Source: Bacillota bacterium
GTDB lineage: Bacteria > Bacillota > Clostridia > Lachnospirales > Lachnospiraceae
Reading direction: 5' to 3'
DNA: 64,000 nt
Assembly: GCA_023392615.1 (NCBI GenBank)
Contig: JAEVYT010000002.1
Span: forward strand, 372,001 to 436,000
Shown here: piece by piece, positions 45,483-54,592 of the stretch
Layout: the number at the start of each line of letters is the position of its first letter
Position numbering within the stretch: position 1 is the first letter of the stretch
Notes under the pieces: model-generated
What the model saw: the letters and a program-made list of their open reading frames with translations, nothing else
The model's database searches: none
Told to the model about the DNA's origin: nothing
Made by a program: the position numbers and the translations under genes

Positions 45483-45752
45483 GGGAGGAACAACCTCAGA
45501 AACACCGAGTGTTGCCTCCCAAAAAATATGCAAACTATCAAGATAAGTATGCATGTAAATTACAGGTTTAGGAAGCCTGTATATGAGAGAGATAAGGTTT
45601 ATGCTACTAAAAACCCGTTTTCTTTCCAATAATAGTATGAGTATAAATTCTCATACGGAAATCAGGAGGAGAAATCCTCACACGGAAAAAGTCGGAGAAA
45701 TCCGCAAAACACAAAAGGAGGAGCAATCCTCCACAATTCAATAAGGAGGATT
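45483..45752 (+). promoter_or_regulatory. Structured leader of the amino-acid ABC operon
   Basis: Six hairpins occur in series. H1 is 45483-45520 (GGGAGG/CCTCCC ends). H2 is 45561-45581 (TACAGG/CCTGTA). H3 is 45635-45656 (GTATGAG/CTCATAC). H4 is 45666-45679 (GAGGA-GAAA-TCCTC). H5 is 45693-45704 (CGGA-GAAA-TCCG). H6 is 45717-45732 (GGAGGA-GCAA-TCCTCC). H4-H6 have GNRA tetraloops. AATCCTCC of H6 (45725-45732) is exactly complementary to the Shine-Dalgarno GGAGGATT (45745-45752), so a switch at translation initiation is possible. It matches no riboswitch class I know. Confidence 0.55.
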
Positions 45753-45757
45753 CTTAA

Positions 45758-46540
45758 ATGAAGAAAAGATTAGTAAGTATGCTGATTATCACTGCAATGG
45801 TAACAGCGATGTTCACAGGTTGTGGAACAAAAGAGAGTAATCCGTCAGACGGTGATTCAAAATCTAATGAGGGAGGATCATTAATCGTCGGTACTGAAGC
45901 AGGTTTTGCACCATATGAGTATATGGAAGGTGATAAGGTTGTCGGAATCGACATGGATATTGCTCAGGCTATTGCTGATAGTATGGGTAAAAAACTTGTA
46001 ATTAAGAATATGGATTTTGATGGAGCATTAATGGCAGTTCAAAATGGCACAGTTGATTTAGTTGCTGCAGGCGTATCTGTAAGTGATGAGCGTAAAAAAG
46101 TAATGGATTTTTCAGAAGAATATGTTAACTCAACAGAAGTTGTAGTAGTGAATAAGTCCAACCCGGCAGTTTCTGAAGCTACTGTTGATGCGTTAAAGGG
46201 TACAGTTGTAGGCGTTCAGCAAGGTAATATCGCCGATTTTTATATAGAGGACAGCGTTAAGGCGAAAGAGATTAAACGATATACAAAATTTGCACAAGCT
46301 GCAGAAGATTTAAAGAATGGTAAAATTGACAGTATAGTTATGGATAAATATCCTGCGCAAGATTTGGTTGCAGCTAATCCGGATTTAAAACTTCTTGATG
46401 GTACATTATTTGAAGATAAATACGCAATCGCTGTAAAAAAGGGTAATACAGAATTATTGAACAAAATTAATGAAGTGATTAAAGATTTAAAAGCAAAAGG
46501 TAAAATCGAAGAATTTACTACTAAGCATACCGCAAAATAG
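45758..46540 (+). CDS. Amino-acid ABC transporter substrate-binding lipoprotein
   Basis: The 260-residue SBP_bac_3-type protein has a lipoprotein signal (lipobox FTGC, about residues 18-21), then LIVGTEAGFAPYEYMEGDKVVGIDMD, the polar amino-acid binding domain start, and later ERKKVMDFSEEYVNSTEVVV. It captures a polar amino acid outside the cell; the substrate cannot be fixed from sequence. It is the first gene of a three-gene transporter operon behind a structured leader. Confidence 0.94.
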   Translation: MKKRLVSMLIITAMVTAMFTGCGTKESNPSDGDSKSNEGGSLIVGTEAGFAPYEYMEGDKVVGIDMDIAQAIADSMGKKLVIKNMDFDGALMAVQNGTVDLVAAGVSVSDERKKVMDFSEEYVNSTEVVVVNKSNPAVSEATVDALKGTVVGVQQGNIADFYIEDSVKAKEIKRYTKFAQAAEDLKNGKIDSIVMDKYPAQDLVAANPDLKLLDGTLFEDKYAIAVKKGNTELLNKINEVIKDLKAKGKIEEFTTKHTAK

Positions 46541-46567
46541 TTAGGAACTATTTTACTTTTAATATAA

Positions 46568-46590
46568 GGGGCTGTAGTTTTTACAGCTCC
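46568..46590 (+). other. Hairpin between the SBP and permease genes
   Basis: GGGGCTGTA pairs with TACAGCTCC without a T run. It probably stabilises the upstream message and so raises SBP over membrane components, a common pattern in such operons. Confidence 0.55.
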
Positions 46591-46754
46591 TATTTATGTG
46601 AATGAGAACATAGTTCAAGTAATATTGAGAGGTTATATACATTGAATATGCGTTGGTTCGGAAGAAATAATTTGGAGCCGTTTATTGTATATAGCGCTTT
46701 ATGAATAGTATCTGAGAAAATGACGTACCTAGAGGGGCGTTATAGATAGGAGGA

Positions 46755-47471
46755 ATGAAATTGGATAAAATTATAACGTGGTTCATGCATGTGGTGCAGA
46801 TGTTTTATGATGCTCTTATACCTGAACACCGATATATGGCATATATAAATGGTGTAAAGACTACAATTTTAATATCGCTATTAGCAATTCTTCTAGGTAC
46901 GGTTATCGGTGTATTAGTAGCAGCTGTAAAAGTATCTGCTAGTAACTCTAAGATGAACTGGCTTGGATGGATATGTAATATCTATATAACCGTTATCAGA
47001 GGAACACCGGTAATGGTTCAATTATTAATAATTTATAATCTCATTTTTACTTCAAAAAATACGAATGGAATTATTGTTGGAGCTGTATGTTTTGGTATTA
47101 ATTCCGGAGCATATGTGGCAGAGATTATTAGAGCAGGTATTGAATCAATCGATAAGGGGCAAATGGAGGCAGGGCGCTCTTTAGGTCTGAACCATATCTC
47201 AACAATGAGATTGATTGTATTGCCACAGGCTATTAGGAATATATTGCCTGCACTTGGTAATGAGTTTATTGTATTAACGAAGGAAACATCAGTTGCTGGT
47301 ATTATTGCAGTCACAGATTTATTAAAAGCGGCACAATACATTGGGTCAAGGACATGGGTCATTCTTCCTCCACTTGTTATTGCTGCAATCTGTTACTTAA
47401 TCATGACAATTGTTTTAACCCAATTATTATCCATGTTTGAAAGGAGGTTGGCTAAAGGTGATCGTCACTAA
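46755..47471 (+). CDS. Amino-acid ABC transporter permease
   Basis: The 238-residue HisM/GlnP-type permease has five or so membrane helices, the RGTPVMVQL segment and the ATPase-coupling EAGRSLGLNHISTMRLIVLPQAIRNILPALGNE loop (EAA-like). It forms the channel with the adjacent ATPase, whose start it overlaps by 14 bp. Confidence 0.94.
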   Translation: MKLDKIITWFMHVVQMFYDALIPEHRYMAYINGVKTTILISLLAILLGTVIGVLVAAVKVSASNSKMNWLGWICNIYITVIRGTPVMVQLLIIYNLIFTSKNTNGIIVGAVCFGINSGAYVAEIIRAGIESIDKGQMEAGRSLGLNHISTMRLIVLPQAIRNILPALGNEFIVLTKETSVAGIIAVTDLLKAAQYIGSRTWVILPPLVIAAICYLIMTIVLTQLLSMFERRLAKGDRH

Positions 47472-48180
47472 GAATTTACAAAAGGCTTTTGGAGATCATG
47501 TTGTTCTCAATGGGATTGATGAAACAATCGTAAAAGGAGAAAAGGTAGTTGTAATCGGCCCTTCCGGATCCGGTAAGTCAACCTTTTTAAGATGCTTAAA
47601 TCTGTTGGAAGAACCAACAGGCGGAGAAATTTGGTTTGAAGGAAATAATATAACAGATAAGCATACGGACATCAACAAATTACGTCGGAAGATGGGTATG
47701 GTATTTCAGCAGTTTAATCTATTTCCTCACTTATCCGTTCTTGAAAATATCACTCTTGCTCCAATAAAGTTAGGTATTATGAGTAAGGATGAAGCAGATC
47801 AGAAGGCAATGGAGTTATTGCAACGAATCGGTTTAACGGACAAGGCTACTGCATATCCGAATCAATTATCCGGTGGACAGAAGCAGCGTATCGCAATTAT
47901 TCGCGCACTGGCTATGAATCCTGATGTGATGTTATTTGATGAGCCTACCTCTGCGTTAGACCCTGAGATGGTTGGTGAAGTTCTTGATTTAATGGAACAG
48001 CTTGCAGATGAAGGTATGACGATGGTTGTGGTAACCCATGAGATGAGATTTGCGAGAAAGGTTGCTACCAGAGTTCTTTTTATTGATGAAGGTCAAATCG
48101 TAGAACAGAATACACCTGACGAGTTTTTTGATCATCCAACCCATCCAAGATTGAAAGAATTCCTATCTAAAATTTTATAA
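47458..48180 (+). CDS. Amino-acid ABC transporter ATP-binding protein
   Basis: GTG 47458 is the likely start, 11 bases after GGAGG, giving 240 residues; a TTG at 47437 would extend it by seven. It has Walker A GPSGSGKST, Q-loop VFQQFNLFPHLSV, signature LSGGQKQR, Walker B MLFDEPTSALDPE and VVVTHEM with the switch histidine. This is the GlnQ/HisP family powering the preceding permease. Confidence 0.95.
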   Translation: MIVTKNLQKAFGDHVVLNGIDETIVKGEKVVVIGPSGSGKSTFLRCLNLLEEPTGGEIWFEGNNITDKHTDINKLRRKMGMVFQQFNLFPHLSVLENITLAPIKLGIMSKDEADQKAMELLQRIGLTDKATAYPNQLSGGQKQRIAIIRALAMNPDVMLFDEPTSALDPEMVGEVLDLMEQLADEGMTMVVVTHEMRFARKVATRVLFIDEGQIVEQNTPDEFFDHPTHPRLKEFLSKIL

Positions 48181-48186
48181 ATATAC

Positions 48187-48246
48187 AAAAAAATGATATT
48201 TATCACAAGCCTTTCAAGCATAAGTGACAAATATTATTTTTTTGCC
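48187..48246 (+). terminator. Terminator of the amino-acid ABC operon
   Basis: A 20-bp A/T-rich stem (48187-48206 with 48224-48243) ends in seven T residues. Confidence 0.85.
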
Positions 48247-48388
48247 CTAAAGTTGGCAAATTAGTATTGCTATTTGAATAGATATATGTTAGTATATCTT
48301 TCTTAGAAAGACAATTGTATCTGTTGTACATACAAAGGTCGAAATAGAGTACATAAACTTGCCATGAAAACGCAGGAGGTGCTTAATA

Positions 48389-48829
48389 ATGAGTAGTGAT
48401 CAGTATTTTATTGTAAAGAAAAAGGCTGTTCCGGAGGTCTTGTTAAAGGTTGTTGAAGCCAAAAGACTTTTGGATTCGGAGCGTGTAATGACCGTTCAAG
48501 AAGCCACAGATGCAGTAGATATCAGTAGAAGTTCATTTTATAAATATCGAGATGATATATTTCCGTTTTACGAAAACACCAGAGGAAAGACCATTACTTT
48601 TATGCTTCAAATGGATGATAAACCAGGGTTATTATCAAAAGTATTAAACCAGGTGGCAAAATGTGAAGCCAATATTCTTACCATCCACCAAAGCATACCT
48701 GTTAACGGAATTGCTTTACTGACTTTAAGTATCGAGATATTGCCTCAAACCGATAGTACATCGGTTTTTATTGAGGCCATTGAATCAATGGACGGTATTC
48801 ACTATGTTAAAGTGGTATCGAGAGAATAA
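48389..48829 (+). CDS. ACT domain-containing protein (PheB/UPF0735-like)
   Basis: The 146-residue protein has an N-terminal helix-turn-helix-like part (VLLKVVEAKRLLDSERVMTVQEATDAVDISRSSFYKYRD) and a C-terminal ACT domain (ITFMLQMDDKPGLLSKVLNQVAK) of the kind that binds amino acids. Homologs are annotated PheB or UPF0735. It precedes hom by 80 bp and may sense an amino acid of the aspartate family in this operon (inference). Confidence 0.88.
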   Translation: MSSDQYFIVKKKAVPEVLLKVVEAKRLLDSERVMTVQEATDAVDISRSSFYKYRDDIFPFYENTRGKTITFMLQMDDKPGLLSKVLNQVAKCEANILTIHQSIPVNGIALLTLSIEILPQTDSTSVFIEAIESMDGIHYVKVVSRE

Positions 48830-48909
48830 TCGATTAATTTTTAAGTAAGTGATGACATATGATTTAACGACATAAGATTTATGGTAAATGCAGGAATGGA
48901 GGATAAGTA

Positions 48910-50127
48910 ATGATTAATATCGCAGTCTTAGGATACGGCACAATTGGTTCCGGTGTGGTTGAAGTACTTAATACCAATGGTGACAGCATAGCAAAGAGAG
49001 CCGGAGACCAAATCAATATCAAATATGTATTGGATTTAAGAGAATTCCCTGGGGATCCTATTATGGATAAATTAGTTCATGACGTTAATATCGTCATGGA
49101 TGACCCTGAGGTTAAGATAATATGTGAAGTGATGGGCGGTGTTGAGCCTGCTTATACCTTTGTTAAGACTGCGCTTTTAAGAGGAAAAAGTGTTATTACT
49201 TCGAATAAAGAGTTGGTAGCAAAGCATGGTGCGGAGTTACTTGATATCGCCAAGGAGAATGATTTGAATTTCTTGTTTGAAGCGAGTGTTGGTGGTGGTA
49301 TTCCCATTATCAGACCGTTAAATCAATCCTTGACAGCGGATGAGATCGTAGAAATCACAGGTATCTTGAATGGTACCACCAACTATATTTTATCAAAAAT
49401 GAGTGATGAAGGATCCACCTTTGAAGATGCTTTATCCACAGCGCAAGATTTAGGCTACGCAGAGCGTAATCCGGCAGCGGATGTGGAAGGTCATGATGCA
49501 TGTAGAAAGATTGCGATTCTTTCCTCGCTTGCCTTTGGTATGCAGGTGGATTATGAAGATATACATACAGAGGGAATCACTAAGATTACTGATGTAGATA
49601 TTCGTTATGCTAAAACCTTAGGTGCAAAGATTAAGTTATTTGCTTCCAGTATTCGTGAGAATGATCATGTTTATGCAATGGTTGCACCAGTTATGATCAA
49701 TTCAGTCCATCCGTTATATAGTGTGAATGATGTATTTAATGGTATTTATGTAAAAGGAAATGTAATTGGTGAAGTGATGTTCTATGGTAGCGGTGCCGGT
49801 AAACTTCCGACTGCCAGTGCTGTTGTTGCTGATATTGTTGATGCGGCAAAGCATCTTGGAACGAACATTTGGACCATATGGAGTAGCAAAAAATTAGAAC
49901 TCACCGATGTAAATCAGGTAAAGAATCGCTTCTTTATTCGTGTTAGTGGCGAAGAGGAAGAAGTAAAAGAGAAGGTGAAAAAGCTATTCGGTGAGGTTGA
50001 AGTGGTAACAGCTGAGGGTGTAACCGGAGAATATGCATTCCTTACATCAAGCTTAGAAGAGCAAGAATTAAAGAACAAAATCGAAAGTTTAGATGGCGTT
50101 ATAAATAAAATAAGAGTAAGATTTTAA
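48910..50127 (+). CDS. hom: Homoserine dehydrogenase
   Basis: This enzyme reduces aspartate semialdehyde to homoserine for threonine and methionine synthesis. The 405-residue protein has the NAD(P)-binding GYGTIGSGVVEVL at 7-19, the catalytic region TGILNGTTNYILSKM and LGYAERNPAADVEGHDACRK, and a C-terminal ACT domain (about 325-405, RFFIRVSGEEEEVKEKVKK) for feedback control. thrB and thrC are not next to it. Confidence 0.95.
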   Translation: MINIAVLGYGTIGSGVVEVLNTNGDSIAKRAGDQINIKYVLDLREFPGDPIMDKLVHDVNIVMDDPEVKIICEVMGGVEPAYTFVKTALLRGKSVITSNKELVAKHGAELLDIAKENDLNFLFEASVGGGIPIIRPLNQSLTADEIVEITGILNGTTNYILSKMSDEGSTFEDALSTAQDLGYAERNPAADVEGHDACRKIAILSSLAFGMQVDYEDIHTEGITKITDVDIRYAKTLGAKIKLFASSIRENDHVYAMVAPVMINSVHPLYSVNDVFNGIYVKGNVIGEVMFYGSGAGKLPTASAVVADIVDAAKHLGTNIWTIWSSKKLELTDVNQVKNRFFIRVSGEEEEVKEKVKKLFGEVEVVTAEGVTGEYAFLTSSLEEQELKNKIESLDGVINKIRVRF

Positions 50128-50171
50128 ATGTAACAATTGCTGTATACTTAAAAGAGAAAGGACCTGATTGC

Positions 50172-51395
50172 ATGAAATACATCGTCGTTCTTGGTGACGG
50201 TATGGCTGACGAACCGCTAGCCGAACTTGGTAATAAGACACCTTTGATGGCAGCTGATACACCTCAGATGGATCTGCTGGCCAAGAAGTCCGAATTAGGA
50301 CTTGCACATACAATTCCGGAGGGAATGAAGCCCGGTAGTGATACCGCTAATCTGGCTGTTCTCGGCTACAATCCTAAAGTCTATTATTCCGGTCGATCTC
50401 CACTGGAGGCATTAAGCATTGGAGTGGATATGAAGGCTACTGATATTGCACTTCGTTGTAATATCGTAACACTTTCGGAAGAAGACAAACCGTATGAAGA
50501 ATTAACAATCATTGATCATAGTTCCAGTGAAATCTCAACAGAGGATGCAGCAGTTCTGATCGAAGCTATACGTAAGGAATTAGAGACCGATATTTATAAA
50601 TTCTATGTTGGCACCAGTTATCGACATTTAACAATCTGGGATAAGGGTGAAGTTGTTGATTTGGCTCAGCCACATGATATTCTAGAAAGAGTAATCGGAG
50701 AATATTTACCTAAGGATGTCGCTTTAAAAGAGATGATGAAAAAGAGCTATGATATCTTGAATCATCATCCATTAAATGAAGAGAGAAAAGCAAAGGGTCT
50801 GAATAAAGCGAATTCTATTTGGTTCTGGGGAGCGGGTACAAGGCCTGCACTTTCTTCTTTTGAAGAGAAGAACCATGTAAAAGGGGCTATGATTTCCGCT
50901 GTAGATTTATTAAAAGGTATCGCAGTTGGTGCTAGTATGAAAGTGATAGAGGTTCCCGGAGCTAACGGAACCCTTCACACGAATTATGAAGGGAAAGCAA
51001 TGGCAGCTGTGGATGTTCTTACGAAGGAGAATTATGATTTTGTATACATTCATGTAGAGGCACCGGATGAGATGGGTCATCAGGGGAGCATTACGAATAA
51101 AATTCAGGCGATAGAATATCTTGATCAGAGAGTTATCAAAATTGTGATGGATGAGATGAAGAAAGCCGGAGTGGACTATAGAATGCTTGTAATGCCGGAT
51201 CATCCCACACCAATTTGGTGCAGAACACATACCAGTGATCCTGTCCCGTACTTGCTTTATGACAGCACATTGGAACAGAATAACGAGTGGCGTTATAATG
51301 AGGCAGAAGCGTCATTAACCGGCCATGTTGTTACAGAAGGATATAAGGTTATTGAGAAGCTGTTTGAGAAATCTCTTGCGGAAACTACGAAATAA
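50172..51395 (+). CDS. apgM: Archaeal-type phosphoglycerate mutase homolog; possible homoserine kinase
   Basis: The 407-residue protein is of the cofactor-independent phosphoglycerate mutase (ApgM) branch of the alkaline phosphatase fold. It has YIVVLGDGMADEPL, SDTANLAVLGY with the catalytic serine, HVEAPDEMGHQG and MPDHPTPIW metal-binding parts. It could act in glycolysis. However, it directly follows hom, and homologs in that place have been predicted to replace homoserine kinase, phosphorylating homoserine for threonine synthesis. The context favours the latter, without proof. Confidence 0.88.
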   Translation: MKYIVVLGDGMADEPLAELGNKTPLMAADTPQMDLLAKKSELGLAHTIPEGMKPGSDTANLAVLGYNPKVYYSGRSPLEALSIGVDMKATDIALRCNIVTLSEEDKPYEELTIIDHSSSEISTEDAAVLIEAIRKELETDIYKFYVGTSYRHLTIWDKGEVVDLAQPHDILERVIGEYLPKDVALKEMMKKSYDILNHHPLNEERKAKGLNKANSIWFWGAGTRPALSSFEEKNHVKGAMISAVDLLKGIAVGASMKVIEVPGANGTLHTNYEGKAMAAVDVLTKENYDFVYIHVEAPDEMGHQGSITNKIQAIEYLDQRVIKIVMDEMKKAGVDYRMLVMPDHPTPIWCRTHTSDPVPYLLYDSTLEQNNEWRYNEAEASLTGHVVTEGYKVIEKLFEKSLAETTK

Positions 51396-51412
51396 TTAAT
51401 CAATAGTATTAA

Positions 51413-51489
51413 AAAGAAGACTGTTATGGGTAAATGATAAAATGGAGATGATCCATTATACCACTTACCGATAACAGTCCTTTCTTTAT
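51413..51489 (+). terminator. Terminator of the hom-apgM operon
   Basis: GACTGTTATGGGTAAATG pairs with CACTTACCGATAACAGTC, with a second small stem AATGGA/TCCATT in the loop, followed by CTTTCTTT. Confidence 0.8.
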
Positions 51490-51562
51490 AAGGTGGAGTT
51501 TATTTCCCGCCATTGCATTAAAATTAAAAAATAGCGACTGCTTGATAAAAAGAATATTAAGG

Positions 51563-52006
51563 TTATTCGATTTCTCTTACGTTATACTTATACAAGCATG
51601 TAATAAATACATATCCTAATAAAATTTGAAAGACAGGTATGAAATTTGTTCCCAGTGTTGTATATTTCAAAAGGTAATGTTGCACAAAGAAGTTGTTGAT
51701 GCTTGCAAAATGATAGGTTAGGGAGAAGAACAGTGATGGTACTCCTACTAAAATTATTTTGGGTAAGTTAATTCTCCATTTCCCATCTTTGTTAATTTCA
51801 TTAATAAAATTTTCGATTCCTATTAAAAAGCCTATAGCCAAATTAAATATAAATGGAATAGTAATTAGAAGAATGTAACTACCGTTAGCTCCAAATGTTC
51901 TTTGGAAGGAGTATTCGATTTTACCAACTACATAATCCTTTAAAAATAATACAATACATATTAAAAGTATGTATATTGCATATTTTATCCATGGTTTTAC
52001 TCTCAT
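51563..52006 (-). CDS. Hypothetical four-helix membrane protein
   Basis: The 147-residue protein has four hydrophobic helices at about 8-28, 45-65, 85-105 and 120-140, with short charged loops. The ATG follows AGGAGG, so it looks genuinely expressed. I recognise no family. It stands alone on the minus strand between the hom-apgM terminator and the thiamine operon, reading away from the latter. Confidence 0.7.
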   Translation of the reverse strand: MRVKPWIKYAIYILLICIVLFLKDYVVGKIEYSFQRTFGANGSYILLITIPFIFNLAIGFLIGIENFINEINKDGKWRINLPKIILVGVPSLFFSLTYHFASINNFFVQHYLLKYTTLGTNFIPVFQILLGYVFITCLYKYNVREIE

Positions 52007-52208
52007 AAGTAACCTCCTATACGAATGATCAATTATTCCAAATTGATAATATTGTAAAATATATGAATGGTAATAATGCGGATGGTAATATTATACTTTT
52101 ATTATTGCTTAAAATCAATGTATTGAAATTCACTTCGAAATTATAAAAATTTACTGGAGATGACGTCATCATCCGATTTCGTCATTATGTAATCCTTTCT
52201 TCTTTCGG

Positions 52209-52237
52209 TTGACAAGTGCTATGAAAGAATATATACT
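52209..52237 (+). promoter_or_regulatory. Promoter of the thiamine salvage operon
   Basis: TTGACA (52209-52214), 17 bp, TATACT (52232-52237), directly before the TPP riboswitch. Confidence 0.88.
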
Positions 52238-52252
52238 ACATTCTGTAAATAC

Positions 52253-52340
52253 GGGGGAGCTTGTGTGTGCAGGCTGAGAGGAATCAAAAGATTCGACCCT
52301 TAAACCTGATTTGGATAATGCCAACGTAGGGATGTACACT
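52253..52340 (+). promoter_or_regulatory. TPP (THI-box) riboswitch
   Basis: The conserved blocks are present in order: GGGGGAGC, GGCTGAGAGG, GACCC, AACCTGAT, GGATAATGCCAACGTAGGGA. Binding of thiamine pyrophosphate should favour the terminator just downstream and switch off cytX-thiM-thiE-thiD. Confidence 0.96.
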
Positions 52341-52353
52341 TTTGGAATTTAAG

Positions 52354-52388
52354 TGGGATATGCTTTATGTGAGCATATCCCATTTTTG
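52354..52388 (+). terminator. TPP riboswitch terminator
   Basis: TGGGATATGCT and AGCATATCCCA form an 11-bp stem with the loop TTATGTG, then TTTTTG. Confidence 0.93.
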
Positions 52389-52463
52389 TTATGTTTGTAA
52401 AGAGAGCAAAGGGAGTTTACAATCGCATGAAGTATGTATAGCATAGACGGACAGGTTGAATAA

Positions 52464-52538
52464 AGAGAAACTCATAGATAATGAGAAACTCATAAAGAAT
52501 GAAAGACTCATAAAGAATGAAAGACTCATAAAGAATGA
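52464..52538 (+). repeat. 18-bp tandem repeat in the cytX leader
   Basis: About four copies of an 18-bp unit of the type AATGAAAGACTCATAAAG lie between the riboswitch terminator and the cytX start; the first copies are diverged, the last two identical. Each unit contains GAN-ACTC/GAG half sites that can pair with its neighbours. Confidence 0.8.
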
Positions 52539-52563
52539 GTAAAATAAAACTTGGAGGATTGGC

Positions 52564-53763
52564 ATGAAGGAAAATAAGTTATCATTTTTAAGCGGATCAT
52601 TGCTGTGGTTTGGAGCTGCAATCTCAATCGCGGAGATTATCACGGGTACCTTTTTAGCACCACTAGGATTTGGCAAGGGTATGTTGGCAATTATATTAGG
52701 GCATTTGATTGGGTGTGTGTTATTTTACTATACCGGTTTGATTGGTGCAAAGAGTAAAATGACTGCCATGGAGAGTGTCAGTTTATCTTTTGGTAGACCT
52801 GGGTCAGTGTTTTTCTCGATTATTAATGTATTACAATTGGTTGGATGGACTGCGGTAATGATTATCAGCGGTGCCAATGCTTTTGGAACGGTAGTAAATG
52901 GTCCGTTAAATTTATCGAACAATCTTATATGGTGCTTGTTAATCGGAGCATTGAATGTGATTTGGATTATTGTTGATTTAAAGAATATCGGTAAAATCAA
53001 TAATATAGCCGTTGCTGCTTTGCTTATATTAACTGTAGTTCTTGGATTTACCGTATTCCATGGTGGTGCACCAGTGAAGAGCAGTGAAGTAATGAGCTTT
53101 GGACTTGCTCTGGAATTATCGATTGCTATGCCAATTTCATGGCTTCCTTTGATATCAGATTATACAAAGAATACAGATGAGCCGGTTCGATTTACACTGA
53201 TAAGTACGGTAAGTTACTTTGTTGGAAGCTCATTTATGTATGCAATCGGTTTAGGTGCAGCATACTATGCTGGAAATTCTGATGTGGTTCAGATACTTAA
53301 AAGCGCAGGACTTGGTGTGGCAGCAATGTTTATCATATTACTTTCAACAATTACAACAAGCTATCTAGATGTGTATTCTGCAGCAGAGAGTGTTCATAAT
53401 ATTTATTCAAAATGGAATAAAAAAATGATAGGGATTGGAGTATGTTTCTTCGGAACAGTGATTGCAATATTTACACCGATTGAACAGTATCAAAACTTTT
53501 TATATCTAATTGGATCTGTTTTTGTTCCGATGGCGACCATATTAATTTTGGATTATTTCATACTACACAAACGTGAGAATACAAAGGGTCAAAGTATAAT
53601 TAACGCAATATTGTGGGTGATCGGTTTTGTGGTTTACCGTATATTTATTGATAAGGAAGTGAAATTCGGAAGTACGATACCGGTAATTGTAATTGTTTTC
53701 ATACTAAGCATGTTGATTAATTTATTTATTAATATCTTATTAAAAAATAGAAAAGGCAGGTAA
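52564..53763 (+). CDS. cytX: CytX-like hydroxymethylpyrimidine permease
   Basis: The 399-residue protein has about 12 membrane helices and the NCS1-family start (SGSLLWFGAAISIAEIITGTFLAPLGFGKG). The gene is under a TPP riboswitch with thiM, thiE and thiD, which marks CytX, the transporter that imports the pyrimidine precursor of thiamine. GGAGG precedes the ATG. Confidence 0.9.
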   Translation: MKENKLSFLSGSLLWFGAAISIAEIITGTFLAPLGFGKGMLAIILGHLIGCVLFYYTGLIGAKSKMTAMESVSLSFGRPGSVFFSIINVLQLVGWTAVMIISGANAFGTVVNGPLNLSNNLIWCLLIGALNVIWIIVDLKNIGKINNIAVAALLILTVVLGFTVFHGGAPVKSSEVMSFGLALELSIAMPISWLPLISDYTKNTDEPVRFTLISTVSYFVGSSFMYAIGLGAAYYAGNSDVVQILKSAGLGVAAMFIILLSTITTSYLDVYSAAESVHNIYSKWNKKMIGIGVCFFGTVIAIFTPIEQYQNFLYLIGSVFVPMATILILDYFILHKRENTKGQSIINAILWVIGFVVYRIFIDKEVKFGSTIPVIVIVFILSMLINLFINILLKNRKGR

Positions 53764-53767
53764 AACT

Positions 53768-54592
53768 ATGTTTTCTTTCGTATTAGATAATGTATTTTCA
53801 AAGACACCGCTGGTGCATTCCATCACTAATTATGTTACAGTAAATGATTGTGCTAATATCATCTTAGCAAGCGGAGGTTCCCCTATTATGGCGGACGATA
53901 TCGCAGAAGTAAGTGAGATTACTTCCATTTGTTCTTCTTTGGTTATTAACATCGGTACTCTGAATGAGAGAACCATCGCTTCGATGATCGCTGCGGGTAA
54001 AAGAGCAAATGAACTCGGTCATCCGGTTGTACTGGACCCGGTTGGAGCCGGAGCTTCCGCACTTCGAAATGAAACAGCGCTAACATTACTAAAAGAAGTA
54101 AAATTCTCTGTGATTCGAGGCAATATTTCAGAAATCAAATTCCTTGCTACCGGAAGTGCTAACACCCAGGGTGTTGATGCGGCGGCAGCAGATGCTGTGA
54201 CCACTGATAATCTGGATAGTGTAATTGACTTTGCAAAGGCACTTGCAAAATCAACTGGATCAGTAATCGCGATTACCGGTGTTACCGATATTGTGGCTGA
54301 TAGTGAAAAAGCTTATGTGGTTTATAACGGAAATCGTATGATGAGCCGAGTAACAGGCACCGGATGTATGCTGACTGCTGTAATCGGAAGTTACATCGGA
54401 GCCAACCCGGATCATATCTTGGAGGCAACTGCAGCAGCAGTAACAGCGATGGGACTATGCGGAGAGCTTGCATATCAGAAAGTAACTGAGGTTGATGGCG
54501 GTACAAATTCTTATCGTATGTATATCATTGATGCGATGAGTAAAATGAATGCCCAGATATTAAAGGATGGTGGAAAAGTTGAGATTAGATAA
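53768..54592 (+). CDS. thiM: Hydroxyethylthiazole kinase
   Basis: ThiM phosphorylates hydroxyethylthiazole for thiamine salvage. The 274-residue ribokinase-fold protein has PLVHSITNYVTVNDCANI at the N-terminus, LDPVGAGASALRNE, VIRGNISEI and the C-terminal anion hole motif VTGTGCMLTAVIG. It overlaps thiE and forms part of the riboswitch-controlled operon. Confidence 0.96.
   Translation: MFSFVLDNVFSKTPLVHSITNYVTVNDCANIILASGGSPIMADDIAEVSEITSICSSLVINIGTLNERTIASMIAAGKRANELGHPVVLDPVGAGASALRNETALTLLKEVKFSVIRGNISEIKFLATGSANTQGVDAAAADAVTTDNLDSVIDFAKALAKSTGSVIAITGVTDIVADSEKAYVVYNGNRMMSRVTGTGCMLTAVIGSYIGANPDHILEATAAAVTAMGLCGELAYQKVTEVDGGTNSYRMYIIDAMSKMNAQILKDGGKVEIR

Noticed and set aside
52464..52538. 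CRISPR-like array
   Set aside because: The 18-bp units are contiguous with no spacers; no cas genes are present.
52389..52676. Minus-strand frame with repeated SFFMSL
   Set aside because: The repeated residues come from the 18-bp DNA tandem repeat read antisense across the cytX start.
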